Source: Sphingobacterium sp. UT-1RO-CII-1 (GTDB taxonomy: Bacteria > Bacteroidota > Bacteroidia > Sphingobacteriales > Sphingobacteriaceae). Taken from it: a stretch of 64,000 bases of DNA. The notes beneath the pieces are model-generated. The model did no database searches. It was not told the DNA's origin and was given only the letters and a program-made list of their open reading frames with translations. Shown here piece by piece: positions 53,874 to 63,771 of the stretch (positions are counted from its first letter, which is position 1; each line of letters starts with the position of its first letter). The stretch covers positions 434,001 through 498,000 of the forward strand of contig NZ_JAPPVJ010000003.1 in the NCBI RefSeq assembly GCF_026711005.1, written 5' to 3'. Both the position numbers and the translations under genes were made by a program.

Positions 53874-56321
53874 TTATACGCCTACATTGACAAGGTCAGC
53901 AAATACACCTGCTGCAGTAACCTCTGCGCCTGCTCCAGGTCCTTTTACTACCAAAGGCCGCTCTTTATACCTATCTGTCGTAAAGGAAATAATATTATCA
54001 CTTCCAGATAGACTATAAAAAGGATGTTCACTGTCCACGAGCTCCAAAGCAATAGATACTTTACCGTCTATCAACTTACCTATATACCTAATCACCTTAT
54101 TTTCAAGCAATGCCTTCTCTTTAATAGCCTTGAAATAGCCTTCCTCTTTCAGCAACTCTGCATAAAAATCTTCTACAGACTTTGCTTTCAGGCACGACTC
54201 TGGCAATATTGCACCTAAATCAACATCCTCTGCTTCAATAGCATAACCGGCATCACGAGCCAAAATCAACATCTTTCGCATAAAGTCTATTCCGCCCAAG
54301 TCATCTCTCGGATCAGGCTCGGTATAACCTAACTCTTGCGCTTTTTTTACAACTTCATAAAAAGACACATCTCCTATAAAATTATTAAATATATAAGATA
54401 TTGTTCCTGATAATATGGCCTCTATCTTCACGATTCTATCGCCACTCAACATCAGATCTTTCAGTACCCGAACAATAGGTAAACCTGCTCCTACATTTGT
54501 CTCATAGAAGAAATCTACGCCATACTTCCTTGCGGTATCGTGCAGTAATTTATACTGTTCATAGGCTCCTGAGTTTGCAATTTTATTACAAGTAACGATC
54601 GAGATAGTAGATTTCAATATATCAACATAATGCGTAGTTGGTAAACTACTTGCTGTATTATCTACAAATACACAATTGGGCAAATTCATGGCTTTCATCC
54701 GTTCAATAAAAACAGTCAAGTCTGCTTTCTCTCCATTCTCATCTAAGCTTTTATCCCAACAGGCTAAGTTTATCCCATCATTTTCAAATAACATCTTTCT
54801 AGAATTAGATATCCCTACGACTTTAATTTCTATATCACTATGGTCGACTAAAAAAGCATGTTGTTCACGGATCTGCCTAAACATTGTTGCACCAATATTT
54901 CCTGTTCCTAAACTAAACACGTGTAATGTTTTTTTCAGTTGTGAAAAGAAGGCATCGTGCACAGCATTTAAAGCTTTCGCTAAATTCTCTTTACTGATTA
55001 TAACAGATATATTAAGTTCTGAAGATCCCTGTGCAATAGCACGTACATTAATACCGTTGCGTCCTAAAGCAGAAAACAATCTCCCAGACATTCCAGGAGT
55101 TCTTTTCATGTTCTCTCCCACTATAGCCAGTACCGACAGGTTATCTTCTATAACAGGCATAACTAACATATTCGCTTGCAACTCGAGCTCAAACTCCTGT
55201 TTAATTATTTTAAGCGCTTGAGCAGCGTCACTTGGATGTACGGCAAAACTGATACTGTGCTCCGAAGATGACTGTGTTATGAGCACTACATTTATTTGCG
55301 CTCTGGCCAAGAGCGTAAACAGCCTACCACTAAAACCGGACTTCCCTACCATACCACTTCCCGATAAATTAATAACAGATATATCTGCTATAGAAGAAAT
55401 TCCTTTAATAGGATAATTAGACTCACCGCTATCAAACTGAATCGTTGTTCCTTCAAATTCGGGCTCAAAAGTATTCTTTATGACAATAGGTATTTTCTTC
55501 AGAAAAGCAGGAATCATCGTTGGCGGATAAATCACTTTTGCCCCAAAGTAAGAGAGCTCCATAGCTTCTGTGTAAGACAGAACCCGCTGCGAAAAAGCCT
55601 TTTTAACAATCCGTGGGTCAGCTGTCAGCATCCCATTTACATCAGTCCATATTTCAATAGACGACGCATCAAGAACCGATGCGAAGATAGCTGCTGTATA
55701 ATCAGAACCGCCGCGTCCTAAAGTTGTTATTCTATTTTCATCGTTAGATCCAATGAAACCGGTCACAAAATAAAGTCGATCGGAACGATCTTGAAATAAG
55801 CTCTTAATTAGCGTTGCAGTATATGCTTCATTAATATGTGCATTGCCAAAGTTAGAGTCCGTTTTTATATATTCTACAGCATTGATATAGGCGGTTTGCT
55901 CTATATATTGCTCCATAATTTTAGACATCAGGAAAGTAGAAAGTCTCTCCCCAAAAGATATAATAAGATCCCTACTTTGTGTACTTAATTCTTTAATAGC
56001 ACTAATACCCTGCAAGATATCATCCAACTCATTTATTAACAATTTTAACCGCGTAAAAACCGGATTCTGATATTTGACCGAAATTAATTTTCTAACAATC
56101 TCAAAATGTCTTTCTTCTAAATCAGATAAATCATCTTCAAAAGGGAGGCTATCAGCTGCGTTATCTGCCATGGCAGTTAATAAATTGGTCACTCCTGACA
56201 TGGCAGAAAAGACAACCAAAGGTTGCTCACCCCGCTCATATGAAGACTTTACAATGTCTAAAACAGCCTTTATGCTTTCTACATTGCCTACAGATGACCC
56301 TCCGAATTTTAATACTTTCAT
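53874..56321 (-). CDS. thrA: Bifunctional aspartokinase / homoserine dehydrogenase
   Basis: First and third steps from aspartate to threonine and methionine. 815 residues. Aspartokinase: MKVLKFGGSSVGNVESIKAV, ITTLGRGGSDYTAAIFA near 213; two ACT domains (about 315-460) for threonine feedback; homoserine dehydrogenase from about 470 with VFSLGTGNIGATMFRQIRE and the catalytic GGIDFMRKMLILARDAGYA near 685. First structural gene of the operon, preceded by a Thr/Ile leader peptide and terminator. Confidence 0.97.
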   Translation of the reverse strand: MKVLKFGGSSVGNVESIKAVLDIVKSSYERGEQPLVVFSAMSGVTNLLTAMADNAADSLPFEDDLSDLEERHFEIVRKLISVKYQNPVFTRLKLLINELDDILQGISAIKELSTQSRDLIISFGERLSTFLMSKIMEQYIEQTAYINAVEYIKTDSNFGNAHINEAYTATLIKSLFQDRSDRLYFVTGFIGSNDENRITTLGRGGSDYTAAIFASVLDASSIEIWTDVNGMLTADPRIVKKAFSQRVLSYTEAMELSYFGAKVIYPPTMIPAFLKKIPIVIKNTFEPEFEGTTIQFDSGESNYPIKGISSIADISVINLSGSGMVGKSGFSGRLFTLLARAQINVVLITQSSSEHSISFAVHPSDAAQALKIIKQEFELELQANMLVMPVIEDNLSVLAIVGENMKRTPGMSGRLFSALGRNGINVRAIAQGSSELNISVIISKENLAKALNAVHDAFFSQLKKTLHVFSLGTGNIGATMFRQIREQHAFLVDHSDIEIKVVGISNSRKMLFENDGINLACWDKSLDENGEKADLTVFIERMKAMNLPNCVFVDNTASSLPTTHYVDILKSTISIVTCNKIANSGAYEQYKLLHDTARKYGVDFFYETNVGAGLPIVRVLKDLMLSGDRIVKIEAILSGTISYIFNNFIGDVSFYEVVKKAQELGYTEPDPRDDLGGIDFMRKMLILARDAGYAIEAEDVDLGAILPESCLKAKSVEDFYAELLKEEGYFKAIKEKALLENKVIRYIGKLIDGKVSIALELVDSEHPFYSLSGSDNIISFTTDRYKERPLVVKGPGAGAEVTAAGVFADLVNVGV

Positions 56322-56391
56322 TTCAATTGTTATGTTAAGTTATAAATAGTGTCAGTAAAAAAATCAATAATCAGTTATTAGTTACTAGCAA

Positions 56392-56424
56392 TAAAAAAAG
56401 CCTTCCACTTGTCGAGGAAGGCTC
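56392..56424 (-). terminator. thr operon attenuator terminator
   Basis: Stem AGCCTTCC/GGAAGGCT (56416-56423 with 56399-56406), loop of nine, then seven T on the minus strand, 71 bp before thrA. The left arm (56414-56420) can instead pair with GAGGGAG at 56463-56469 inside the end of the leader peptide, forming an antiterminator. Confidence 0.85.
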
Positions 56425-56459
56425 TATTTTATATGCACATATTTAATTACACAATAGAA

Positions 56460-56525
56460 TTACTCCCTCCGATGACTTATCCCGGTGGTAATAATAATAA
56501 TTGTAATTGTTGTACCTAATATCAT
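56460..56525 (-). CDS. thrL: thr operon leader peptide
   Basis: 21 codons from ATG at 56525: MILGTTITIIIITTGISHR, then RE and TAA. Five Thr and seven Ile, including ATT runs and an ACC pair, match the composition of enterobacterial thr leaders, where scarcity of charged tRNA-Thr or tRNA-Ile stalls ribosomes and prevents termination. It starts about 13 nt after the predicted transcription start and is followed by an attenuator. Too short for normal gene calling. Confidence 0.85.
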   Translation of the reverse strand: MILGTTITIIIITTGISHRRE

Positions 56526-56544
56526 GTCTTATTGAAAATCAATT

Positions 56545-56576
56545 CAAATATAAAACAATTATTTTTAATATATCAA
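56545..56576 (-). promoter_or_regulatory. Promoter of the thr operon
   Basis: On the minus strand TTG (56576-56574), 21 bp, TATATTTG (56552-56545). It places the start just before the leader peptide. The rest of the 286-bp gap to 56811 shows no gene. Confidence 0.6.
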
Positions 56577-56811
56577 GCATTTGACCAATAATTTATCAAA
56601 TCATTAATAAAAGTACCTACAGCGTGCTTTTCCAATATTTAACACAAGGGGCGTGAGAATACTTTTCAACGCTCATATGTTAAAAATAGTTAATATTCTG
56701 TTAAATATCCTCCATTTTGTTTGGAAGCGTAGGCATATTGTAGTAGATTTGCCACAGTATCATTGAAACACAATCGAATTAATTAACAGAAGGTGAACTA
56801 ATTAGGAATAA

Positions 56812-57393
56812 ATGGACTTTAAGAAACTAGTAGCAGGAATGCTCTTATTTTCAGCATTATGCTCTGTATCCCAGGCTCAAACATCAAAGCCTAACTCTAC
56901 CTCAACCGACCCTGATAATCTAGCTAAAGAATATTTCTCTCAAATAATGGGTGTTGCTACAAACGCAATGTCCAATACTAAACTATATCAGTTTGTTTAC
57001 GAATGGTTGGGAACTCCCTACCGTTTAGGAGGAGACTCGAAAAAGGGAATAGACTGCTCTAAGTTTTCACTAGCCGTTTATGAGAATGTCTTTAATACAA
57101 CCATAGGATATAACAGCCGTAACCAATATGCCAACGTTAAAACTATTTCAAAGAAAGAGCTTCAGCCCGGAGATTTAGTTTTCTTTAAAATCCGTAGTAG
57201 AAACATCACACACGTTGGTGTTTTCTTAGGTGATGATAAATTTGCGCATGCCTCTACAAGTAGAGGGGTAATGGTAAGTGACTTAAATGATGCCTACTGG
57301 AAACGCTACTTTTATAACGGTGGTAGACCACCTGAAGATGCACGTGTCATGACGGCTGATGCAAGTACGGAAGACAATCTTAATTTAAATTAA
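56812..57393 (+). CDS. NlpC/P60-family peptidoglycan hydrolase
   Basis: 193 residues with a signal peptide (1-22, ending SVSQAQ). The NlpC/P60 domain has the catalytic Cys in YRLGGDSKKGIDCSKFSLAV near residue 83, the His in ITHVGVFLGDDKFAHASTS near 142 and a third polar residue after it. It cleaves cell-wall peptides outside the cytoplasm. Single gene with its own terminator. Confidence 0.9.
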   Translation: MDFKKLVAGMLLFSALCSVSQAQTSKPNSTSTDPDNLAKEYFSQIMGVATNAMSNTKLYQFVYEWLGTPYRLGGDSKKGIDCSKFSLAVYENVFNTTIGYNSRNQYANVKTISKKELQPGDLVFFKIRSRNITHVGVFLGDDKFAHASTSRGVMVSDLNDAYWKRYFYNGGRPPEDARVMTADASTEDNLNLN

Positions 57394-57414
57394 AGCTAGT
57401 AACATACTAATAGG

Positions 57415-57453
57415 AAAAGGCCTGAACGACTGTAAAATGTTCAGGCCTTTTTT
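57415..57453 (+). terminator. Terminator after the NlpC/P60 gene
   Basis: AAAAGGCCTGAAC pairs with GTTCAGGCCTTTTTT (57415-57427 with 57439-57453). Confidence 0.9.
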
Positions 57454-57559
57454 AATGGAATAGGCCAGTCGGGGAGTAAAGTTTTTATAGTCTATAATGC
57501 ACTCAAATAAGGATTATATTTAAAAAATTAGTACTTTTACTCATATACAATAAACAAAC

Positions 57560-58075
57560 ATGTCTAATAAAAGAACTCTTATTTTAAATAAGGAACAGAT
57601 TCGCCAAAAGTCTATTCGGATTGCCTATCAGATTTTAGAAGACAATTTTGAAGAACCATCCATTGTACTAGTCGGCATTGCCGAACGCGGTTATATATTT
57701 GCGCAAAGATTACAAAAGATTCTACGCGAAATTTCTCCTAACAAAGATTTTGAACTTATCAAAATAACTATTGCTAAAGATAAACGTAGCTTAGAGGGTT
57801 CTACAGATAAACCGATAAATATAGCCGAAAATAAAGTTATTGTTTTGGTAGATGATGTACTGAATAGTGGGCGTACACTAGCATATGGGCTTGGTGTATT
57901 CTTAAATATTCCTCTTAAACGCATCAGGACAGCGGTTTTAATAGACCGTTCACACCATCAGTTTCCCCTTTTCAGTGATTATTACGGGCTGAAGCTATCT
58001 ACAATTCTAAAAGAACATGTCGAAGTAGAACTTCAAGAAAGTGATAATAAAGAAGATGCAGCTTGGCTATACTAA
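57560..58075 (+). CDS. Phosphoribosyltransferase, PyrR-like
   Basis: 171 residues, type I PRTase fold. The PRPP-binding motif is VIVLVDDVLNSGRTLAYGL near residue 93, and VLIDRSHHQFPLFSDYYGLK near 131 matches the PyrR group. PyrR proteins can act as uracil phosphoribosyltransferases or RNA-binding regulators of pyr genes. No pyr operon is adjacent, so the role here is open. Confidence 0.85.
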   Translation: MSNKRTLILNKEQIRQKSIRIAYQILEDNFEEPSIVLVGIAERGYIFAQRLQKILREISPNKDFELIKITIAKDKRSLEGSTDKPINIAENKVIVLVDDVLNSGRTLAYGLGVFLNIPLKRIRTAVLIDRSHHQFPLFSDYYGLKLSTILKEHVEVELQESDNKEDAAWLY

Positions 58076-58097
58076 GCTGCATAATTATTACAAGGCG

Positions 58098-58406
58098 TTA
58101 ATCTTCCTGCTGCTCTAACAAGGAGATAATTTTATTGGTTGCCTCATCCGAATACAAACCATAACTGTTAACTAATACGCCCTTTTGCTTACCGTCTTTC
58201 GAAGATATGGCATAAACTATAGCTTGATCGTCGGGATCACTTTGTCCTTCAAACCTAAAATATCGATCGATTTTAAACTGGTTGGGATCTAATTTTGTTT
58301 TCCCAGGAACAAATACCATATGATCTTCTACAACATTAAAATCAAGTGTATACCCTTCCGTTCTTAGTTTATCCAGAATATCGGATAATGATGTCATTGC
58401 CTTCAT
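58098..58406 (-). CDS. Conserved small protein of unknown function
   Basis: 102 residues, soluble: LSDILDKLRTEGYTLDFNVV, then DHMVFVPGKTKLDPNQFKID and YFRFEGQSDPDDQAIVYAIS. I know such phosphoribosyltransferase neighbours as conserved in Bacteroidota but have no function for them. It converges with the PRTase gene across 22 bp. Confidence 0.72.
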   Translation of the reverse strand: MKAMTSLSDILDKLRTEGYTLDFNVVEDHMVFVPGKTKLDPNQFKIDRYFRFEGQSDPDDQAIVYAISSKDGKQKGVLVNSYGLYSDEATNKIISLLEQQED

Positions 58407-58624
58407 ATTTCTACTCTTTTAAAAAACCTAATACAATATAAACAATATTAAAGCTTTTAAGTTTACTAAAACTCAAATATTACATAGATATCTCAATAGT
58501 TGGCAAACTTAACCTACGGTAACTAAAACAATTATAGCTTCTTGGAAGCGAGCGCTGTAAGCTTAAGCTAATGTCTATAGACCTCTTTCTACAGTATTTG
58601 ACAAATACTAGAGAATTGATAGTA

Positions 58625-58660
58625 AAAAAATAAGGGTTAAAGTGATTTAACCCTTATTTT
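58625..58660 (-). terminator. Terminator after the ThuA/PQQ/cytochrome gene
   Basis: AAAATAAGGGTTAAA pairs with TTTAACCCTTATTTT around a GTGA loop. The rest of 58407-58707 holds no gene that I can see. Confidence 0.85.
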
Positions 58661-58707
58661 CAATATGGTCATTTGCTAGGAACAACTGACCCAAACATGA
58701 TCAGCAA

Positions 58708-61700
58708 TTATTTATCTTTTAATTTTACATCTCGCACTTTCACTCCCGTAAATGGGCGCGTACCTGGTCCTGGCGAATTGGTATACTCAGCCGTTATACG
58801 TAATACTGTGGCATCATGAGCTGGGGCACTATCTGCTGTAATTACCCCTTTTACTGGAAGACTTTTTTTAGAGCTAGCTTTATCATCTGAAAGTGATAAA
58901 ATCCACTTCACTATTTGTTCTGCTTCTAAAGCTTTCATATCGGGATGTGCTGCCATAGCAACTTGCCCCCAAACACCACTACCACCCTTCATAACCTTAT
59001 CTTTCAAATACGAAACCGCATCATCACGTTTCTTGTATTTCTCTGACACCTGCATATAAGAAGGTCCCACACTAGTTCCCGACAGCTTGTGACAGGACTG
59101 ACAATCGGAAGCCATCATCAGGCTACGACCTAATACAAGTTCAGAAACCTGCTGATGCCCAACACTAGCTTTTGCTACCTCTTCTTCTTTTAAGTATTTA
59201 ACAGAAACAACTAGATTTTCTTCATCCAATGCACGTCCAGAATCATCAATTTTCACTTCATAATCGATGCGATCTCCTATCTTATAACTATTGTCGCTGT
59301 TATTATTCAAAACAATATCAACTACCGGAGGTTGATTCCCAGCATACACAGCTATAGATGCCGATTCACTTTTCGCATTGTGAACATCTTTCACTACAAC
59401 ACTTATTTCATATTCGCCTTTTTTATCAATAACATAATTTAAAACAGGCTCATCTGTTTCCTTGATAACATCACCAATTTTCCAGGAATATGACATTTTA
59501 TCTCCTTCAAAATCGGACGCATCAATTGTTGCTTTCAAAGTAAATGGCAAATTACCACTCATTTGTTCTACTTTTAACTCTCCTACTTTCGGTGGTAAAT
59601 TACCCTGAATGTAATCTATTCTGACTATACCTGCATCGGCATTTTTCGAAAACCATCCACTGCCATACTCTAACACATACAGCCTTCCATCTTTTCCCAC
59701 CTCCATGTCTATAGGATTGGCAAACACCTCTCTTTCCATAAAGGGCTCCATCTTCTCAAAATCACCATTTGGAGCTATAGTAACGGCTTTCACCCATCGG
59801 CGTATCCAGTCATATACGATTAGCTTACCATTATAGTATTCAGGATATCTCGTTTCTTTAGGAAACATATCTGTATAGTAAACAGGTCCTGCCATTGCGT
59901 TTCTTCCACCTGATCCGACTTGTGGAAAATCAGCCGAAGCACCATAAGGATACCAAATATAAGCAGGCTGTGCAGCAGGTAAATTTACTAACCCCGTATT
60001 ATTAGGTGATAAATTCATTGGCTTTTCTGGATTAAAAGGGTCGCCAGACTTACCGCTATTATAATCATACTGCCTATATGCATAATTATCGCCTACAAAA
60101 AATGGCCATCCATAAAATCCAGCCTGACGAGCTTGATTAATCTCATCATAGCCTCTTGGGCCTCGTGTCTCTAAACTGTCATTACTAGCATCCGGCCCTA
60201 CTTCACCCCAATACAGATAATTATTTTTTTGATCCACAGAGATTCGGTAAGGGTTACGATTTCCCATCACAAATATCTCTGGACGAGTTTTTTCGGTACC
60301 TACTTCAAATAAATTGCCTTTCGGAATACTATAGCTTCCATCCGCCTCTACCTTAATCCGTAAAATTTTACCTCTTAAATCGTTGGTGTTCCCTGAAGAC
60401 CGACTTGCATCGTACTGTTCAAAGCCTTCACGTCCATCTATTGGAGCAAATCCTTTATTCTTATACGTAGTTGGCTGATCAAAAGGTGTAGAGTTGTCAC
60501 CCGTAGATACATACAACAACCCATCGCCACCAAATGCAATAGATCCACCAGTATGACAGCAAATCTGACGTTGAGAATAAAACTCAAGTACTACCTTTTC
60601 AGACTTCATATCTAAGCGTCCATTTTCAAATACAAAACGAGACAACCGGTTAACAGATGTATCTGCGGGACTATAAAAGGCATATAAAAATTTATTGCTT
60701 TCAAAATTCGGATCTAAAGCCAATCCCATAAACCCTTCTTCAGCATTAACATTTTCCACACCACTATGATGATAAACATCAAGAAAACCTGCTTCGACTA
60801 CTTCTCCACTATTTTCTTTAAAAAGCATCAACTCTCCGCGACGCTGAGCAACCAAAATATCATAATTTGGAAGAATAGCCATCTCGGTTGGTTCAAAAAG
60901 TGAACCTGACAAAAGCTGTGTCTTCACAAAACGCTGTCTTTCTGGCACTTCAAGTGTTTTTGCTTTACTGTAATCTAACTTGCGGTTCTCACCAATAGCA
61001 TATTTGATTCCCCCAAGAAAATGAGCTAAATGCAAGGAATCACTATAAGACGCTATAGAATGTCCAAAGCCACTAAAGAAAGAACGACCTCCATCATATT
61101 CATGATACCAGGCCATAGGATGATCTTCACCATTTTCACCACCTTCATAGGAGCTTTCATCAATCGTGATCAAAACATTAATAGCTGGATTTATCTTCTT
61201 ATAATTATACCATTCATCATCATAAGAAAATGTAGACGGTAAGTTTTTAGTTGATTCATGATTGGCGTTTACAACAGTAAAATTAGCATGTTGAGGACGA
61301 GGGTGATTTTTAAAATAAGCACCAACCAACCTTCCATACCAAGCCCAGTCATATTCTGTATCAGAGGCAGCGTGTATGCCAACGAAACCACCACCGGCTT
61401 GAATGTACCTTTCAAATGCTACTTCCTGATAGTGGTTTAGCACATCTCCTGTATTATTAAGGAAAACAACAGCAGAGTATTCACCTAATTTTTCTTCATT
61501 AAACCACTCCGCATCTGTTGTGGTATCAGCTTCAATGTTATTCTCTTTCATCAGCTTTAACAGTGCTTCATTTCCCGCAGGGATAGATTCATGATAAAAA
61601 GCTGCAGTTTTGCTAAAAATCAATACTTTTGGAGGGCCCTTTCGCTTGTTACAGGAGTTCATTCCTACAATAGCTAGGAGCACCATTAAAAAGATAAAAT

Positions 61701-61731
61701 TTCTTTTAAATAATTTGAGGTTTCTTTTCAT
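58708..61731 (-). CDS. Lipoprotein fusion: ThuA domain, PQQ-type sugar dehydrogenase, PKD domain, cytochrome c
   Basis: 1007 residues. The signal ends at a lipobox (GMNSC, residue 27). Order: ThuA-like domain (about 34-250, KVLIFSKTAAFYHESIPAGN; GIHAASDTEYDW); soluble PQQ glucose/sorbosone dehydrogenase propeller (about 270-690, ICCHTGGSIAFGGDGLLYVS; RGKILRIKVEADGS; VMGNRNPYRISVD); PKD domain (about 710-800); monohaem cytochrome c (CQSCHKLSGTSVGPSYMQVS near 880); C-terminal tail. It likely oxidises a sugar or polyol in the periplasm and passes electrons to its own haem. Confidence 0.9.
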   Translation of the reverse strand: MKRNLKLFKRNFIFLMVLLAIVGMNSCNKRKGPPKVLIFSKTAAFYHESIPAGNEALLKLMKENNIEADTTTDAEWFNEEKLGEYSAVVFLNNTGDVLNHYQEVAFERYIQAGGGFVGIHAASDTEYDWAWYGRLVGAYFKNHPRPQHANFTVVNANHESTKNLPSTFSYDDEWYNYKKINPAINVLITIDESSYEGGENGEDHPMAWYHEYDGGRSFFSGFGHSIASYSDSLHLAHFLGGIKYAIGENRKLDYSKAKTLEVPERQRFVKTQLLSGSLFEPTEMAILPNYDILVAQRRGELMLFKENSGEVVEAGFLDVYHHSGVENVNAEEGFMGLALDPNFESNKFLYAFYSPADTSVNRLSRFVFENGRLDMKSEKVVLEFYSQRQICCHTGGSIAFGGDGLLYVSTGDNSTPFDQPTTYKNKGFAPIDGREGFEQYDASRSSGNTNDLRGKILRIKVEADGSYSIPKGNLFEVGTEKTRPEIFVMGNRNPYRISVDQKNNYLYWGEVGPDASNDSLETRGPRGYDEINQARQAGFYGWPFFVGDNYAYRQYDYNSGKSGDPFNPEKPMNLSPNNTGLVNLPAAQPAYIWYPYGASADFPQVGSGGRNAMAGPVYYTDMFPKETRYPEYYNGKLIVYDWIRRWVKAVTIAPNGDFEKMEPFMEREVFANPIDMEVGKDGRLYVLEYGSGWFSKNADAGIVRIDYIQGNLPPKVGELKVEQMSGNLPFTLKATIDASDFEGDKMSYSWKIGDVIKETDEPVLNYVIDKKGEYEISVVVKDVHNAKSESASIAVYAGNQPPVVDIVLNNNSDNSYKIGDRIDYEVKIDDSGRALDEENLVVSVKYLKEEEVAKASVGHQQVSELVLGRSLMMASDCQSCHKLSGTSVGPSYMQVSEKYKKRDDAVSYLKDKVMKGGSGVWGQVAMAAHPDMKALEAEQIVKWILSLSDDKASSKKSLPVKGVITADSAPAHDATVLRITAEYTNSPGPGTRPFTGVKVRDVKLKDK

Positions 61732-61916
61732 TTTTAATATAATGTGGTCAAGGTTTTTTTATTTGTCGTAAAGTACTAAAATGATTAATTAAGCACAATC
61801 ATTAAAGCACTAAACATGTAAGTTTAATGATACAAATTCACTCCAAGAATATACAGAGTCCCCCCTTGTCTCCAACAACAACTAGGCATTACCGATACTC
61901 TTTTAAAACTTCCTTA

Positions 61917-63338
61917 TTAAGATTGTCTTATTCTCAATTTCTGGCCAATTTTTAAAGAACTTGAACTCAAGTTATTGTCCGATTTCAGCTGCGACACTGT
62001 TACTCCCTTATGTCTTGCTGCAATATGGGATAACGTATCCCCTTTCTTCACAACATAAGCTAAAAAAGAACTTTTCGTTATTGTGGTCTTTTTTGTATTG
62101 TGACTAGCCAAACGAACAGGTTCATCTCTTTTAATAGCCAGCGTACGTCCAGTAATCTTACTTTTCGCAGTTAAATTATTCCACGCTCTCAAGTCCTGAA
62201 CAGACACGCCCAGTTTATTTGCTATACCACCTAATGTTTCTCCTTTACCTACAGTATAAGTTTTAGTCTCTGCTAAAAGCTGCTTTCCAGAACCATTAAC
62301 CTCATTGGGAATTAATTCATTATTTAGAGCCGCATACAATAAACTATCATTAAACTGTTCTGTCGTTGGTAAGACAAGACGTTTAGGACTTTCCACACTT
62401 GCTTGGACTATTGTCTTTTTATATGATGGATTAAATTGTTTTACTGTTTCCAAAGGTAAATCTACCGCCTGCGCAATTTGTTGAAGGTTAACGCTTCGAT
62501 CAACCATTATTACTTTAGGCTTCCAATCAAAATCTGTTTCAGCCACTCCGATACCAAATGTCTCTGCATTTTTCATGGCATAAGTCATTGCCACAAATTT
62601 GGGAATATAATTCTGTGTCTCTTGTGGCAAATAAGGAGATAAACTCCAAAAATCAGGATTATCCAGACCTGATCTTTCTATTGCACGTCTCACAGCCCCA
62701 CGCCCACAATTATAAGAGGCAAGTGCAAGCAACCAGTCACCGAACTCCTCATAGGCATCTTTGAAGTAACGACTTGCTGCATAAGATGCTGCATAAGGAT
62801 CTTTACGCTCATCAACATGGCTATCCATAGTTAAATCATAATATTTAGCCGTTCCGAACATAAACTGCCATAAACCAACTGCACCTGAACGTGAAACTAA
62901 ATGAGGGTCTAAGGACGATTCAACAACAGAAATATACTTGATTTCATCAGGCAAATTATTCTCTTGAAGTACTTGTTCAAAAATGGGGAAATAATGCTGA
63001 GACAATCCTCTCAGTTTGCTCATATAAGGATTATAGTTTTTTGACACATACCGATCTATATAATCTTTAATCTTATCATTATACGCTAGAGGTATTATTC
63101 TTTGTGTCTTTCTAAGGCGATCATAAATAAGCGAATCTTGATAAGTAGACAAGGGAATACTGTGCGAAAGCTGTTTTAATGAATCTAAGCTCTGAAGGAT
63201 ACTATTTCTTTGCAAGGTAGCGACTTCTTGAAACTCTAGAGATATTCCGTCATTTTCAAATTCTGTTATATCTTGTGCGCGTACCAACATGACCTGACCT
63301 ACGACAAATAGTATCAGCCCCATACATAATCTAACCAT
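61917..63338 (-). CDS. Membrane-bound lytic murein transglycosylase with LysM domains (MltD-like)
   Basis: 473 residues with a signal peptide (1-21). The SLT domain has the catalytic Glu in IKYISVVESSLDPHLVSRSG near residue 141, then AVGLWQFMFGTAKYYDL and LALASYNCGRGAVRRAIER. Two LysM repeats close the protein (YTVGKGETLGGIANKLGVSV near 362 and YVVKKGDTLSHIAARHKGVT near 428) and bind peptidoglycan. It cleaves glycan strands to anhydromuropeptides. Single gene. Confidence 0.92.
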   Translation of the reverse strand: MVRLCMGLILFVVGQVMLVRAQDITEFENDGISLEFQEVATLQRNSILQSLDSLKQLSHSIPLSTYQDSLIYDRLRKTQRIIPLAYNDKIKDYIDRYVSKNYNPYMSKLRGLSQHYFPIFEQVLQENNLPDEIKYISVVESSLDPHLVSRSGAVGLWQFMFGTAKYYDLTMDSHVDERKDPYAASYAASRYFKDAYEEFGDWLLALASYNCGRGAVRRAIERSGLDNPDFWSLSPYLPQETQNYIPKFVAMTYAMKNAETFGIGVAETDFDWKPKVIMVDRSVNLQQIAQAVDLPLETVKQFNPSYKKTIVQASVESPKRLVLPTTEQFNDSLLYAALNNELIPNEVNGSGKQLLAETKTYTVGKGETLGGIANKLGVSVQDLRAWNNLTAKSKITGRTLAIKRDEPVRLASHNTKKTTITKSSFLAYVVKKGDTLSHIAARHKGVTVSQLKSDNNLSSSSLKIGQKLRIRQS

Positions 63339-63430
63339 ACATATTTATTTCTCGAGCTAATATTTTATTAGCCTGAACAACAAATCATTAAATAAGTTCA
63401 CACCGACTAGGGTGTGAAAAATATTTTCAC

Positions 63431-63476
63431 AAAAAACTAAAGAGTTTCATGGTTTCATGAAACTCTTTAGTTTTTT
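63431..63476 (-). terminator. Terminator after tatA
   Basis: A 21-bp stem AACTAAAGAGTTTCATG with its complement around GTTT, between A and T runs; 17 bp after the tatA stop. Confidence 0.88.
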
Positions 63477-63492
63477 GCCGTCATTGACATTA

Positions 63493-63696
63493 TTATTTTT
63501 GAGTAGTGTTATCTGTTTTCTCTGTCTCGTTATCTGGCATAGGCTCTTCACGCTGTCCTTCTTTAAACTCCTTAACTCCTCTTCCCAAACCACGCATTAA
63601 TTCTGGAATTTTCTTTCCTCCAAATAATAACAATACAATCACTACTATAATAATAATCTCTTGGGTCCCGATAAATAATAATCCCGTTGTATACAT
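63493..63696 (-). CDS. tatA: Twin-arginine translocase subunit TatA/TatE
   Basis: 67 residues. A short N-terminal membrane helix (about 8-26, TQEIIIIVVIVLLLFGGKKI) is followed by the FGGKKIPELMRGLGRGVKEF amphipathic helix and a polar tail. TatA forms the transport pore for folded proteins with Tat signals. No tatC is seen here. Confidence 0.93.
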   Translation of the reverse strand: MYTTGLLFIGTQEIIIIVVIVLLLFGGKKIPELMRGLGRGVKEFKEGQREEPMPDNETEKTDNTTQK

Positions 63697-63771
63697 AATT
63701 TCTAATTTCTTATCTCGCCTTAACTACCAGCGTATTACAAATATATAATTAAAAAGTTAAATTTCTTGTAA

